DNA from: Pseudomonas sp. R76
Lineage (GTDB): Bacteria > Pseudomonadota > Gammaproteobacteria > Pseudomonadales > Pseudomonadaceae
Direction: 5' to 3'
NCBI RefSeq assembly: GCF_009834565.1
Contig: NZ_CP019428.1
Coordinates: 5,890,001-5,954,000 of the forward strand
DNA length: 64,000 bases
Part shown: positions 9,003-17,768 of the stretch, in pieces
Layout: every line of letters begins with the position of its first letter
How positions within the stretch are numbered: position 1 is the first letter of the stretch
Position numbers and translations under genes: made by a program
Notes under the pieces: model-generated
Seen by the model: the letters and a program-made list of their open reading frames with translations, nothing else
What the model was told of the DNA's origin: nothing
Databases searched by the model: none

Positions 9003-10735
9003 GCCGGTTTTCCTTCACCTAGGCGGTAACTCATGCTCATGCTCGACACCGGTTTGCTTGGCGCGGGTTTCTGCCGCGCCTCCAATACCCGCGCGGTCGG
9101 GCCGAAGGCCTGCAATTGGCCGTCCTTGAGGATCAGCAACTGATCGGTCAGGGTCAGCACGTTGGCTTTGTGGGTAATCAGAATCACGGTGCGCCGCTGC
9201 TGCTTGAGTTGCGCAATGGCCTGGAGCAACGCCTGTTCACCGACTTCGTCGAGATTGGCGTTGGGCTCATCCAGCACGATCAGCGCGGGCAGGCTGTACA
9301 ACGCACGCGCCAGCGCCACACGTTGTTTCTGGCCGCCGGACAAACCGGCGCCGCCCTCGCCCAGTGGTGTGTCGTAGCCTTGGGGCAATTGCAGGATCAG
9401 TTCGTGTACACCCGCCATCTGTGCAGCGGCGAGGACCTTGTCAGCCTCCACCTCGGCAAACCGCGCGATGTTTTGCGCGATGCTGCCGGCGAACAGTTGG
9501 ATGTCCTGCGGCAGGTAGCCGATGTGCGGGCCGAGTTGCTGCTTGTCCCACTGGCTCAGGTCGGCGCCGTCCAGGCGCACCTTGCCGGCCAGCGGTGCCC
9601 AGGCGCCGACCAGCACGCGCGCCAATGTGGATTTGCCGCAACCCGATGGTCCGATCACGCCCAGCACTTCGCCGGCCGGCAGGTCGAAACCAAGATTGGC
9701 CAACGCCGGCCGACGGCTGCCCGGCGCGCAGGCGCTGACGTGCTCGACGGTCAATTGGCCTTTGGGCACCGGCAAACTCATGCGCACCGGGCGCGCCGGG
9801 TTGTCCGCCAGCAGCTGCGACAACCGCTCATAGGCCAGGCGCGCCGAACCCCATTGCTTCCACACGCCGATCAACTGGTCGATAGGGCTGAGCACCCGGC
9901 CCATCAGGATCGAGCCGGCGATCATCATCCCCGGCGTGATATCACCCTGCACCGCCAGCAATGCGCCCAACCCCAGCACCAGTGATTGCAGCGCCAGGCG
10001 CACGCCCTTGGACCAGGCGGTGACGGCGGCGGTCTTTTCACTGGCCAGGTTTTGCTGGGCGAGAAACGCTTGATGCTGGCTGAACCAACGCCCGCGCAAA
10101 GTGCCGAGCATGCCCATGGCCTCGATGGTTTCAGCGTTACGCAAGTTGGCCGTGGCCTGCTGGCTGGCATTGATGGCGAGCTGGCTGGCCTGGGCCATTG
10201 GCGCCTGGCTGACATGATGGTTGACCCACGCCAACGCGATCAAAAACACCGCACCGCCCAACGCCAACAGGCCGAGCCAGGGATGGAACAGGAAGATCAC
10301 CAGCAGGTACACCGGAAACCACGGCGCATCAAAAAATGCGAACAGTGCCTGGCCGGTGGCGAACTGGCGCAGGGTGGTCAAGTCTTGCAATGCCTGGCCT
10401 GCCGCCTGGGTACTGCCCTTGAGTTGCGCTTCGAACGCGGCGTCGTACACCCGCTGGTTCAAGCGCATGTCCATTTGTGTGCCGAGGCGGATCACCACCT
10501 GGCTGCGCACCCACTCCAACGCGCCCATCAGGCCGAACAGGCCGAGGATCATCAACGTCAGCATCAGCAGGGTCATCTGATTGCCCGAAGCCAGCACCCG
10601 GTCGTACACCTGCAACATGTAGAGCGCCGGGGCCAGCATCAGCAGGTTGATCACCGCCGAGAACAGGCCGATGTTGAAGAAGCCACTTTTATAGGCCGTG
10701 AGGGCGGCCAGGGTTTCGTTGCCGACGTGGCGCAT
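8999..10735 (-). CDS. hasD: Type I secretion ABC transporter for HasA
   Basis: 578 aa. The N-terminal membrane domain (about residues 15-310) is followed by an ATPase domain with Walker [10 protein letters not shown] near residue 360, signature LSGGQKQR near 465 and Walker [13 protein letters not shown]. There is no N-terminal C39 peptidase domain, matching the PrtD/AprD/HasD branch. It recognises the C-terminal secretion signal of HasA and drives export. It follows hasA after 174 bp that contain two strong hairpins, so its expression may be set lower than that of hasA. Confidence 0.95.
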   Translation of the reverse strand: MRHVGNETLAALTAYKSGFFNIGLFSAVINLLMLAPALYMLQVYDRVLASGNQMTLLMLTLMILGLFGLMGALEWVRSQVVIRLGTQMDMRLNQRVYDAAFEAQLKGSTQAAGQALQDLTTLRQFATGQALFAFFDAPWFPVYLLVIFLFHPWLGLLALGGAVFLIALAWVNHHVSQAPMAQASQLAINASQQATANLRNAETIEAMGMLGTLRGRWFSQHQAFLAQQNLASEKTAAVTAWSKGVRLALQSLVLGLGALLAVQGDITPGMMIAGSILMGRVLSPIDQLIGVWKQWGSARLAYERLSQLLADNPARPVRMSLPVPKGQLTVEHVSACAPGSRRPALANLGFDLPAGEVLGVIGPSGCGKSTLARVLVGAWAPLAGKVRLDGADLSQWDKQQLGPHIGYLPQDIQLFAGSIAQNIARFAEVEADKVLAAAQMAGVHELILQLPQGYDTPLGEGGAGLSGGQKQRVALARALYSLPALIVLDEPNANLDEVGEQALLQAIAQLKQQRRTVILITHKANVLTLTDQLLILKDGQLQAFGPTARVLEARQKPAPSKPVSSMSMSYRLGEGKPA

Positions 10736-10808
10736 CTGGGATTCTCAAAGGGTTAAGCGGGCAACGCCGCCGCGTTGACAGGCGATACGGCGCTGCGCAG
10801 AATTTGGC

Positions 10809-10851
10809 ACTGCCGTCGCTTGAAGAAGTAGAAGGCTTTAGCGACGGCGGT
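10809..10851 (-). promoter_or_regulatory. Intercistronic hairpin 1 between hasA and hasD
   Basis: Arms at 10809-10820 and 10840-10851 are complementary at 11 of 12 positions, with a 19-base loop. The hairpin lies in the hasA-hasD gap and has no U tract after it on the coding strand, so it is more likely an mRNA-stabilising or read-through-limiting element than a clean terminator. Confidence 0.5.
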
Positions 10852-10861
10852 GTGTCATGCG

Positions 10862-10889
10862 GCGAACGGGAGAGCGATCTCCCCTTCGC
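10862..10889. promoter_or_regulatory. Intercistronic hairpin 2 downstream of hasA
   Basis: Arms 10862-10873 and 10878-10889 pair at 11 of 12 positions around a four-base loop. It begins about 20 bases after the hasA stop. The T run (10890-10895) is on the plus-strand side, which would make it an intrinsic terminator only for rightward transcripts. On the has mRNA it is a strong 3' hairpin that could protect hasA message. Confidence 0.55.
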
Positions 10890-10909
10890 TTTTTTCATGC
10901 AGCAGTGAT

Positions 10910-11530
10910 TCAGGCAGCGAGTGCCCAGTCCTGCGCCACATCTTGCACGCCGACCAGGGCGACATCGGCGCTGGCTGCGCTGGCGTGTGCCGCCAGGCCC
11001 GCCGACACTTCGTCGAAGGTGCTGGCGGTGGACAGGCCAAAGTCGTCGAGCACGTTGTTGAGCACGGTTTCCAGCGCAGTGGTGTTGCCCTGCATCAGGC
11101 CGAAGATCACGCTCTGTACCTCATTGCCCGCACGGCCGGCACCTTCGGCGGCGCTCAGGTCGAGGCCGTTGAATGCGACTTTGAAGTCGTTCAAGGTGAA
11201 GTCGCTGCCGCTACCGCCGCCTAGGCCGGTGCCCAGTTGCACGTTGTCCAGGTCGCCCCACAGGTAGTGGTTCAGGTTGTTGCCGGCAGGCAGCGAAGGG
11301 TTGAACACATAGTGCAGGCCATTGCTGGTGTCGCTGTCGGCGATAAACGCGTATTCGGAGCCGCTGGCGCCGTGGGTCGAATACTGATCGCCGCTGAGGG
11401 TGCCGTTGCTGAAACCACCGGTGTTGCTGGCGCCGTGGCCAGCCGTGTTGAACCCAACAGCCCAAGCGCTCAGGTAGTCGGAGACCGACAGTGAACCCAG
11501 GCCCGAATCGTAGCTAACAGAAATAGTCAT
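10910..11530 (-). CDS. hasA: Secreted haemophore HasA
   Basis: 206 aa, the usual HasA length. It begins MTISVSYDSGLGSLSVSDYL with no Sec signal. His32 (GHGASNTGGF) and Tyr74 (LHYVFNP) correspond to the known axial haem ligands His32 and Tyr75 of Serratia and P. aeruginosa HasA. The C-terminus ends in VALVGVQDVAQDWALAA, the hydrophobic tail recognised by type I exporters. HasA is secreted, strips haem from haemoproteins and hands it to HasR. It lies between its receptor gene and its exporter genes; flanking hairpins suggest separate control of its message level. Confidence 0.97.
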   Translation of the reverse strand: MTISVSYDSGLGSLSVSDYLSAWAVGFNTAGHGASNTGGFSNGTLSGDQYSTHGASGSEYAFIADSDTSNGLHYVFNPSLPAGNNLNHYLWGDLDNVQLGTGLGGGSGSDFTLNDFKVAFNGLDLSAAEGAGRAGNEVQSVIFGLMQGNTTALETVLNNVLDDFGLSTASTFDEVSAGLAAHASAASADVALVGVQDVAQDWALAA

Positions 11531-11583
11531 CGCTAAACCTCGTTAAACAACGTTGTTGATGAGCACGCCAAAGCGGCGCGCTT

Positions 11584-11605
11584 TTTTGCCCAGCCTTGGG
11601 CAAAA
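11584..11605. promoter_or_regulatory. Hairpin between hasR and hasA
   Basis: A perfect 9-bp stem (TTTTGCCCA with TGGGCAAAA) around a four-base loop, starting about 29 bases after the hasR stop. On the has mRNA it is followed by A residues rather than U, so it is a poor intrinsic terminator. It may mark RNA processing or partial attenuation between receptor and haemophore. Confidence 0.4.
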
Positions 11606-11633
11606 CCTGTGATCGCGTGCCGTGGCACACGGA

Positions 11634-14384
11634 TCAGAACTTGTATTCCAGCATCCCGCTCAGCGTCCGCCCGCGCGCCAGGCTGAGGTTGTTGGCATCG
11701 CCCATGGCGACGAAATAGGCTTCGTCGGTGGCGTTTTCCAACGCCAGTGCGATGTTCAGGTGATCGGTCATCCAGTAACTGGCGTACAGGTCATAGAGGG
11801 TGTATTGCGGCCACATCGCCTGGTCCATCAGCTCGTAGCCTTGCTGATTGAGGTTTTCGCCGTTACCCGCGCTGTAACGCACACGCACGCCGGTATCCAG
11901 GCGCTTTTCCAGGAAGCGCGCGCCCAGCGTCAGCGAGCCGCGATCGGCAGGCATGTAGGTGGCGTTGCCCATGATTCGGCCGCAGCTTTCCTTGTTGTTG
12001 GCGACGTTGTCGTCCAGCACTTCGTAGGTTGTGACCGGCCGCAGGCTGATGCGCCCGTTCGGCAGCGTGAAGCGTTCCAGGCGCGTGGTTCTTGGCCCGG
12101 TGGTCTTGGCCCCGCCCATGTAATAGTTCTTCGAGCAGAACTCATTACTGCCGATCATGTGCGTGTAGCTGAGGTTGGCGTATGCGCGGCCCATGTCGTA
12201 ATTGAGCTGGTATTCCAAACCGCGAAAGCGCGTCGGGTTGGTGTTGTTGACGTAGGCCATGGTCCCGAGAAAGCCGCCTACTTGGGTCTCGGGCAAGCTG
12301 ACGCTGGTGTTGAGGAAGGAGAAGTTTTCAATCCGGGTATCGAAGTACGCCACCTTCATGCCGAGGCGGTCGTCATTGAAGAACAAGCCCTCCTTGAACA
12401 CGTTCGTGCCCACTTCCCAATCCCGCGATTCTTCAGGCTTGAGGTACGGGTTGGGGAACACCCGCTCCCCGGAACCGCCGCCGTGGGGGCGGCCGGTCAT
12501 GAAGGTCTCGGTGACCGCCGGCGGGCGCCAGCCCTTGCCCCAACGGGTATAGAGTTGCAGCCAGTCAACGCCCGGCTTGACCGCGATACCGAAGGTGGGG
12601 GAGAACTTTCCTTCTTCACGGTCCACATCGATCACTTCCGACACACGCTTTGCGCCCACCAGGCTATTGAAGAAGCGGTCGCGCCGGTACAAGGTCATGC
12701 CGGTCTGGCCTTCGAGCCGATAGCGGTCGTAACGCAGGCCTGCATCCAGGGTCAGCCAATCGCCGTATTCGTATTGCAGGTTGTTGAACAGGCTGGCGAT
12801 GGTGCGCTTGCCACTCGGCGTACTGCCTTCGGCATAGGGCAGCAGTGCGAGGTCGTTGGCGGCCTCAACTTTGTTGGTGCGTGGCTTGAACTCGTCCTGG
12901 TACATCTCCAGGCCGTAGTTCCAGCTCAGATGGCCGCGCTCACCGAAATCAAAGCGCGAGGTGTTGTCACCCTGCAGCCCCCAGGTGTCGGTCTGGAAGT
13001 GGTCGGTGTAGGCGCCCACGTAGTTCCCCGTGCCTGGCGTGGACAGCGTGGGGGTATTGGCGCGACCCAGTTGGGTGGTGACGTAGTAGACCTTGGCTTT
13101 CAGGTCGATCAGCGGGTTATCCGGCGTGTAGCTGTAGTCCAGCGCGAAGTTCTTGGCGTTGAGGTTGTTCTTGCTCACGCGATGGTAGTAGACGCTCTGC
13201 AGGTCATCGGCGATGTAAGCCCAGGCATCATTGCTGTCGCTGTCGCTTTCCAGGTAGCTCAGCTGCACGCGCTGGTCATTGGGCAGGTTCAGACCGAACT
13301 TGACGATCTGCGAACGGGTGACACTGCCCATATCGCCAACTTCGCTGTTCAACCAATCATCAAAGGCCGCCGGCGCGTATTTACGCGCGCGCATATGGGT
13401 GCCTAGCTTTTGATCGTTATGGGTGCCCGCGCGGTAGTTGCCGAAATGCCGCTCGCTGTAACCCAGCAGCACATCGCCGCGCTCATCCCCAAAGGCAACC
13501 ACCCCGCTGCCGTTGAAGTAGGTGCCGTTACCCAGTTCGCCGATGCCGCTGCCGGCGCGAAAACGCCCGCCGATCTCTTTGCCATCTTTAAGAAATTCGC
13601 TGGCGTCCAAGGTCTTGAACGAAGCAATCCCGCCCAGCACTGCCGCCCCGCCCTGGCCCGACTGGCTGCCCTTGTCGATCTCGATGCTGGAGATGAATTC
13701 CGGGTCGATCAACATCGTGCCGTTGCGCTGCTGGTGGCCGTTGACGTTGAAGTTCTGGCGCATGCCGTCGATGTTCATGTTCACCCGGCCATAGTCCTGC
13801 ACGCCGCGAATGTTCACAGAGAGGCCAGGGTCGCGCTGATTGACGGCGGTGTAGACGCCGGCGGTTTCTTCGAGCATGTCGGCGGCGTGACGGGGCGGGC
13901 GTTTGTCGATCATGTCACGGCTGATCACGGCCACCGACTTTGGGCTCTGATACACCCAATCGCCGGCCTGGCCGTTGGTGTTGCCGGTGATGGTGGTGGT
14001 GCCGACGGTCATGGCGCCGTCGTGGGTGTCAGCGACGCGATTGAGGGTGACCTGCCGCTCGCCGGTAAAGCGATACTCCACCGGTGCGCCGCCGAGCAAA
14101 CGGCCAAGGCCTTCCTGCACGCTGAAGCTGCCCTTCAGTGCCGTACTGCTCAAGCCTTGCAGACGCTGGCTGTCGAACAGCACTTGCAGGCCGGCTTGAT
14201 CAGCAAACGCCAGCACGGCGCTGCCCAAAGGTTGCGCCGGAATATCGAACATCTGCACCGCAGTCTGGGTGGCGCCCGCTTGGGGTTGCGCGGCATACAC
14301 CGGCGCTGTTATGGCGAACAGGCCCAAGTGAATGGCCAGGGCTAACCGGCTACCGGTGACACGCCCCTTGGTGAGTGCTGACAT
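11634..14384 (-). CDS. hasR: TonB-dependent haemophore receptor HasR
   Basis: 916 aa from ATG 14384, chosen because GGGA lies nine bases upstream; an in-frame extension to 14441 has no such site and breaks the signal peptide. Signal peptide about residues 1-31 (ending VYAAQ). Then a signalling (STN) domain (FDIPAQPLGSAVLAFADQAGLQV), a TonB-box-like stretch (GAMTVGTTTITG), a plug with VNIRGVQDYGRVNMNIDGM, and a 22-strand barrel ending in LSGMLEYKF. The STN domain means the receptor also transmits haem-HasA binding to HasS. It imports haem into the periplasm using TonB energy. Neighbours hasS and hasA fix the identity. Confidence 0.95.
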   Translation of the reverse strand: MSALTKGRVTGSRLALAIHLGLFAITAPVYAAQPQAGATQTAVQMFDIPAQPLGSAVLAFADQAGLQVLFDSQRLQGLSSTALKGSFSVQEGLGRLLGGAPVEYRFTGERQVTLNRVADTHDGAMTVGTTTITGNTNGQAGDWVYQSPKSVAVISRDMIDKRPPRHAADMLEETAGVYTAVNQRDPGLSVNIRGVQDYGRVNMNIDGMRQNFNVNGHQQRNGTMLIDPEFISSIEIDKGSQSGQGGAAVLGGIASFKTLDASEFLKDGKEIGGRFRAGSGIGELGNGTYFNGSGVVAFGDERGDVLLGYSERHFGNYRAGTHNDQKLGTHMRARKYAPAAFDDWLNSEVGDMGSVTRSQIVKFGLNLPNDQRVQLSYLESDSDSNDAWAYIADDLQSVYYHRVSKNNLNAKNFALDYSYTPDNPLIDLKAKVYYVTTQLGRANTPTLSTPGTGNYVGAYTDHFQTDTWGLQGDNTSRFDFGERGHLSWNYGLEMYQDEFKPRTNKVEAANDLALLPYAEGSTPSGKRTIASLFNNLQYEYGDWLTLDAGLRYDRYRLEGQTGMTLYRRDRFFNSLVGAKRVSEVIDVDREEGKFSPTFGIAVKPGVDWLQLYTRWGKGWRPPAVTETFMTGRPHGGGSGERVFPNPYLKPEESRDWEVGTNVFKEGLFFNDDRLGMKVAYFDTRIENFSFLNTSVSLPETQVGGFLGTMAYVNNTNPTRFRGLEYQLNYDMGRAYANLSYTHMIGSNEFCSKNYYMGGAKTTGPRTTRLERFTLPNGRISLRPVTTYEVLDDNVANNKESCGRIMGNATYMPADRGSLTLGARFLEKRLDTGVRVRYSAGNGENLNQQGYELMDQAMWPQYTLYDLYASYWMTDHLNIALALENATDEAYFVAMGDANNLSLARGRTLSGMLEYKF

Positions 14385-14413
14385 TTCTGGGTTCCCTGCG
14401 CTGAGCGTTTTTT

Positions 14414-14432
14414 GTTTATGCGAATGCTTCTC
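14414..14432 (-). promoter_or_regulatory. Possible Fur box upstream of hasR
   Basis: Read on the minus strand this is GAGAAGCATTCGCATAAAC. It matches the 19-bp Fur consensus at about 11 positions and sits 30-48 bases before the hasR start. That would allow direct iron control of hasR besides HasI-driven transcription. Similarity is partial. Confidence 0.35.
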
Positions 14433-14535
14433 ACCTAGCAAGACGTACGAGGCCCAGGAAGTCAGTAAGTGTTTTGGGAAAGTTTTTCAGGAAGGTGTGT
14501 CGCGCACGGCGGGAGGCAGGTCTCCCACCGGCTTA

Positions 14536-15534
14536 TCAATAGATCAGGCTGAGGCCCGCCAGGTCCAAGCGTTGCACTTGGAGTTCCTGGGTCAAGGTGC
14601 CCAGCGCGGTGTCGAGCATGTCGAGGCGGAACACGCCGCTGACTTCGCGATCGCCCAAGGCCGGGTTGGTCAACACCACGTGGCCTGGGCGATAGCGGTT
14701 GAGTTGCTCGATGACCTTGGCCAGTGGCAACCGGTCAAAGATCAACACACCGCGCCGCCAACTGGTGGCGCGTTCTACATCGAATCGATCAAGCGCCACC
14801 ACGCCGTCCCGGGGACTGTAGCGCGCGACCTGGCCCTCCTTGAGCACGGATTCGCTCGGGCCGTTTTTGGGTGCGGTTTGCAGAGACACTTCAACGCTGT
14901 GCTGTAGCACGCCAACCCAGGCCTGGCTGGCCCCTTCACGCTCGACCACAAACCGCGTGCCCAACGCACGCGTCTGCCCGGCGGCACTTTGCACCACGAA
15001 CGGCCGCGTTTCCTGCCCGGTCATGGGCGCCACATCAAAAATCGCCGAGCCCTGAATCAGGCTGATGCGCCGCTGTACGCCGTCGTAGTCCAAGCGGATG
15101 GCGCTGGCAGAATCCAGCACGACAGCGCTGCCGTCGGCCAGGTGCACCGTACGCACTTCGCCTTTCTGGGTGACATAGTCAGCCTGCAGGCGCAGCAAGG
15201 CATCCGGCCCACGCACCCAGCCAACGCCCGCCACCAGCACAACCACCGCGACGGCCGCCACGCGCTGCCAGAGTCTGCGCCGTTTGGGCCGGCGCACCGG
15301 CAACGGTGCTGAAGATGGGCGCTGGCGATGCACCGGTTCGTCCTTGTGCAACTCGCCCAAGGCGGCCCACGTCTGCTCGGCAAAACGCAGTGCGGCCTCA
15401 TGGCGACTGTCGCAGGCGATCCAATGCCGCAGCTCGGCCTGCTCCTGTTCGGTCAGGGCACCGGCGTGCAGGCGCACCGTCCACTCGGCGGCCGCCTCGG
15501 TAATGCTGTGCTGTTGCGGACCCTGGCTATTCAC
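14536..15534 (-). CDS. hasS: FecR-family anti-sigma/signal transducer HasS
   Basis: 332 aa from a GTG start. An N-terminal cytoplasmic helical domain (AAAEWTVRLHAGALTEQEQAELRHWI, residues 13-40) is typical of FecR. One membrane segment follows (VAAVAVVVLVAGVGWV, near residue 95), then a periplasmic FecR beta domain (HLADGSAVVLDSASAIRLDYDG) that would meet the HasR signalling domain. It holds HasI inactive until haem-loaded HasA docks on HasR. It lies between hasI and hasR, the standard order of a cell-surface signalling cassette. Confidence 0.92.
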   Translation of the reverse strand: MNSQGPQQHSITEAAAEWTVRLHAGALTEQEQAELRHWIACDSRHEAALRFAEQTWAALGELHKDEPVHRQRPSSAPLPVRRPKRRRLWQRVAAVAVVVLVAGVGWVRGPDALLRLQADYVTQKGEVRTVHLADGSAVVLDSASAIRLDYDGVQRRISLIQGSAIFDVAPMTGQETRPFVVQSAAGQTRALGTRFVVEREGASQAWVGVLQHSVEVSLQTAPKNGPSESVLKEGQVARYSPRDGVVALDRFDVERATSWRRGVLIFDRLPLAKVIEQLNRYRPGHVVLTNPALGDREVSGVFRLDMLDTALGTLTQELQVQRLDLAGLSLIY

Positions 15535-15597
15535 GTGTGAATCTCGAATTTTCGTTATATAAACGCTGTGACGTCTGGCCCGGCGCTTTTCGGTAAT

Positions 15598-16119
15598 TCA
15601 TTCGTCGGATGGCTTCACCTCGCCTTCCTGCAAGCGTTGCATCACATACGCCAAGGCCTTGGCCAGATGCTTCTGCACAGAGCTGTCGGAGATCTCCAGG
15701 CGCCGGGCCACCTGGGCATGGGTCATGCCTTCGATGCGGTTCAGACGGAAAACCTGCTGGGTGCGTTCCGGCAACTCCGCCAGTGCCTGCTTCAATGCCT
15801 GTCGCTGCTGCTGCGCCATTGCCTGCGCCTCCAAGCCGGCCACGTCATCTTCAATCTCGGCCAGCGCCTCGTGGGGCACGGAGTCTGTCTTGCGCCGCGC
15901 CTCCTGGCGAATATGGTCGATCAGCAGATTGCTCGCCGTTCGATAGAGATAGCCCTGGGAGTTGTCGATGCGCTCGCCGGCCGGTTTTTCCGCCAGGCGC
16001 AGGAAACTCTCCTGCACCAGGTCTGCGGCCAATTGCGGGTCCCGCACCTTGCGCGCCAGATACCCGCGCAGGGTATCGGCGTGCTTGAGAAACAGGCCTT
16101 TGAGATCCACGTCCGACAA
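15598..16119 (-). CDS. hasI: ECF sigma factor HasI
   Basis: 173 aa. Region 2 includes DLVQESFLRLAE and QGYLYRTASNLLIDHIRQ; region 4 includes ELPERTQQVFRLNRIEGMTHAQVARRLEISDSSVQKHL. This is the FecI/HasI iron-starvation sigma type. The start is a TTG at 16117-16119 with a strong AGGGAG five bases upstream, so a non-ATG start is likely. First gene of the has cluster, with a Fur-like box about 50-70 bases upstream. HasI would direct RNA polymerase to the hasR promoter when haem-HasA is sensed. Confidence 0.93.
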   Translation of the reverse strand: MSDVDLKGLFLKHADTLRGYLARKVRDPQLAADLVQESFLRLAEKPAGERIDNSQGYLYRTASNLLIDHIRQEARRKTDSVPHEALAEIEDDVAGLEAQAMAQQQRQALKQALAELPERTQQVFRLNRIEGMTHAQVARRLEISDSSVQKHLAKALAYVMQRLQEGEVKPSDE

Positions 16120-16169
16120 ACCGACTCCCTGGAATGTGATGGAAACAGACCGGCATCTTAAGCGTTGTC

Positions 16170-16188
16170 GAGAATGATTTTCAATTGA
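16170..16188. promoter_or_regulatory. Fur box ahead of hasI
   Basis: GAGAATGATTTTCAATTGA matches the 19-bp Fur consensus at about 12 positions and keeps the GAGAATGATT half intact. It lies 51-69 bases upstream of the hasI start, a normal place for iron repression of an ECF sigma gene. Confidence 0.6.
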
Positions 16189-16228
16189 TATCTAATCCGA
16201 TTATCCGGTGCGAACGTGCTGAATAACG

Positions 16229-16243
16229 GTTCGATAATCGAAC
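16229..16243. promoter_or_regulatory. Perfect 15-bp palindrome in the hasI-aroQ gap
   Basis: GTTCGA, TAA, TCGAAC. Lies between the divergent hasI and aroQ starts. Could be an operator for either gene; no partner copy was noticed elsewhere in the window. Confidence 0.35.
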
Positions 16244-16266
16244 ACATCCGCCGCCATCAATTGACC

Positions 16267-16290
16267 AAATTAACCATCCAGTACATTTTA
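16267..16290 (+). promoter_or_regulatory. Candidate TetR operator in the aroQ promoter (copy 1)
   Basis: Reads AAATTAAC, six bases, GTACATTTTA. The same pattern, 17 of 18 fixed positions, occurs in front of the dehydroshikimate dehydratase gene at 20480-20503. It directly follows a TTGACC -35-like hexamer (16261-16266) and runs into the AT-rich -10 region, so a bound repressor would block RNA polymerase. The halves form an imperfect palindrome, as expected for a TetR dimer. Confidence 0.5.
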
Positions 16291-16326
16291 TCTTCACAAC
16301 CTATAAGAACTGTGGAGAACCCCTAA

Positions 16327-16767
16327 ATGCCGCCTATCGTGCTGGTGCTCAACGGCCCCAACCTCAACCTGCTCGGCACTCGCGAGCCCGCCACCTATGG
16401 CCATGAAACCCTGGCCGACATCGCCGCCCTGTGCGGCCGCAGCGCGGAAAAACTCGGGCTGAAAATTGAGTTCCGCCAGACCAACCATGAAGGTGAATTA
16501 CTCGACTGGATCCACGGCGCCCGCGCCCGGTGCGCCGGCATCGTGATCAACCCCGCGGCCTGGACCCACACTTCGGTAGCGATTCGCGACGCCCTCGTCG
16601 CCAGTGAAGTGCCGGTGATCGAAGTGCATTTATCCAACGTGCACGCACGTGAGGCGTTTCGGCATCACTCCTTTGTCTCACCCATTGCCAAGGCAGTGCT
16701 CGCAGGCTTCGGCAGCCACGGCTACCACCTGGCCCTGGAACATTTCAGCCACACGTTGAAAGGGTGA
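16327..16767 (+). CDS. aroQ: Type II 3-dehydroquinate dehydratase
   Basis: 146 aa. The family signature is complete: [17 protein letters not shown] at the N-terminus (catalytic Arg and Tyr), [20 protein letters not shown] near residues 76-95 and [17 protein letters not shown] near 99-115. It interconverts 3-dehydroquinate and 3-dehydroshikimate. Its place next to a shikimate dehydrogenase, a dehydroshikimate dehydratase and a transporter suggests the catabolic direction (quinate use), not aromatic amino-acid synthesis. GGAG lies upstream of ATG 16327. The stop nearly abuts the next gene, so the two form an operon. Confidence 0.93.
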   Translation: MPPIVLVLNGPNLNLLGTREPATYGHETLADIAALCGRSAEKLGLKIEFRQTNHEGELLDWIHGARARCAGIVINPAAWTHTSVAIRDALVASEVPVIEVHLSNVHAREAFRHHSFVSPIAKAVLAGFGSHGYHLALEHFSHTLKG

Positions 16768-16772
16768 CCTTG

Positions 16773-17621
16773 ATGAAACCGCGCATCCTCGCCGGCCTGA
16801 TCGGCTCGGGCATCCAAGCCTCCCGCACCCCTGCCCTGCATGAACAAGAAGGTGACGCCCAGGGCCTGCGTTATCTGTACCGCCTGATTGATCTGGAACC
16901 GCTGCAACTGAACATCAACGCCCTGCCCGACCTGCTGGACGCCGCCGAGCGGATGCAGTTCACCGGGTTGAACATTACCTACCCGTGCAAGCAAGCGATC
17001 CTACCGTTACTCGATGAGTTATCCGACGAAGCTCGAGGCATTGGCGCGGTCAACACCGTGGTGTTCAGGAACGGCAAACGCATCGGTCACAACACCGACT
17101 GCCTGGGTTTCGCCGAAGGGTTTCGGCGCAATTTAAGTGATGTTGCGCGTCAACGCGTGGTGCAGATGGGCGCCGGCGGTGCAGGTGCGGCGGTGGCCCA
17201 TGCGTTGCTGGCGGAAGGCGTGGAACAGTTGAGCATTTTCGACGTAGACAAGGCTCGCGCCCACGACCTTGTGGATAACCTCACGCAGCATTTCGGCAGC
17301 GGCCGCGCTCAGGTCGGCAACCATTTGGAAAGCGCCATCGCCGAGGCGGATGGCCTGGTCAATACCACGCCGATGGGCATGGCCAAACTGCCCGGCACGC
17401 CGGTGCCGAGCAGCCTGTTGCGGGCGCAATTATGGGTGGCGGAAATAGTGTACTTTCCGCTGGAAACCGAGCTGCTGCGCGACGCCCGCGCCTTGGGTTG
17501 CCGCACGCTGGATGGCGGCAACATGGCGGTGTTTCAGGCCGTGAAGGCGTTCGAGTTGTTCAGTGGCGAAGCGCCGGATGCGCAGAGGATGTTGGCGCAC
17601 TTTCAGAGCATGAATACCTGA
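16773..17621 (+). CDS. aroE: Shikimate/quinate dehydrogenase (AroE family)
   Basis: 282 aa from ATG 16773, preferred because AAAGGG lies about nine bases upstream; an in-frame GTG at 16764 would overlap aroQ. Substrate-binding residues appear as GSGIQASRTPALHE, the catalytic lysine in LNITYPCKQAILPLLDEL, the conserved HNTDCLGF, a Rossmann GAGGAGAAVAHAL near residue 130, and NTTPMGM. It oxidises shikimate (or quinate) with NAD(P). As a likely second copy beside quinate-pathway genes it is probably catabolic. Substrate preference between quinate and shikimate cannot be decided here. Confidence 0.9.
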   Translation: MKPRILAGLIGSGIQASRTPALHEQEGDAQGLRYLYRLIDLEPLQLNINALPDLLDAAERMQFTGLNITYPCKQAILPLLDELSDEARGIGAVNTVVFRNGKRIGHNTDCLGFAEGFRRNLSDVARQRVVQMGAGGAGAAVAHALLAEGVEQLSIFDVDKARAHDLVDNLTQHFGSGRAQVGNHLESAIAEADGLVNTTPMGMAKLPGTPVPSSLLRAQLWVAEIVYFPLETELLRDARALGCRTLDGGNMAVFQAVKAFELFSGEAPDAQRMLAHFQSMNT

Positions 17622-17645
17622 CTGACAAAAACCGAATCGCAAAAA

Positions 17646-17735
17646 TGTGGGAGCTGGCTTGCCGGCGATAGCGGTGTGTCAGACAGCTGATTTATAGCTG
17701 ATAGACCGCCATCGCGGGCAAGCCCGGCTCCCACA
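17646..17735. repeat. REP/BIME-type inverted pair
   Basis: TGTGGGAGCTGGCTTGCCGG on one side and the complementary GGCAAGCCC-type arm on the other, about 90 bp in all, between the shikimate dehydrogenase and TetR genes, which converge. Transcribed RNA would fold into a long hairpin. Confidence 0.85.
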
Positions 17736-17768
17736 TTGGTTGCATCCAGGTTTGCGCAAGGAGAGATT

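Noticed and set aside
11584..11605. Intrinsic terminator between hasR and hasA
   Set aside because: In the has direction the stem is followed by A residues, not U; listed only as a hairpin.
11622..13406. 594-codon plus-strand ORF opposite hasR
   Set aside because: Antisense shadow of the high-GC hasR gene; no ribosome-binding site and no protein-like motifs.
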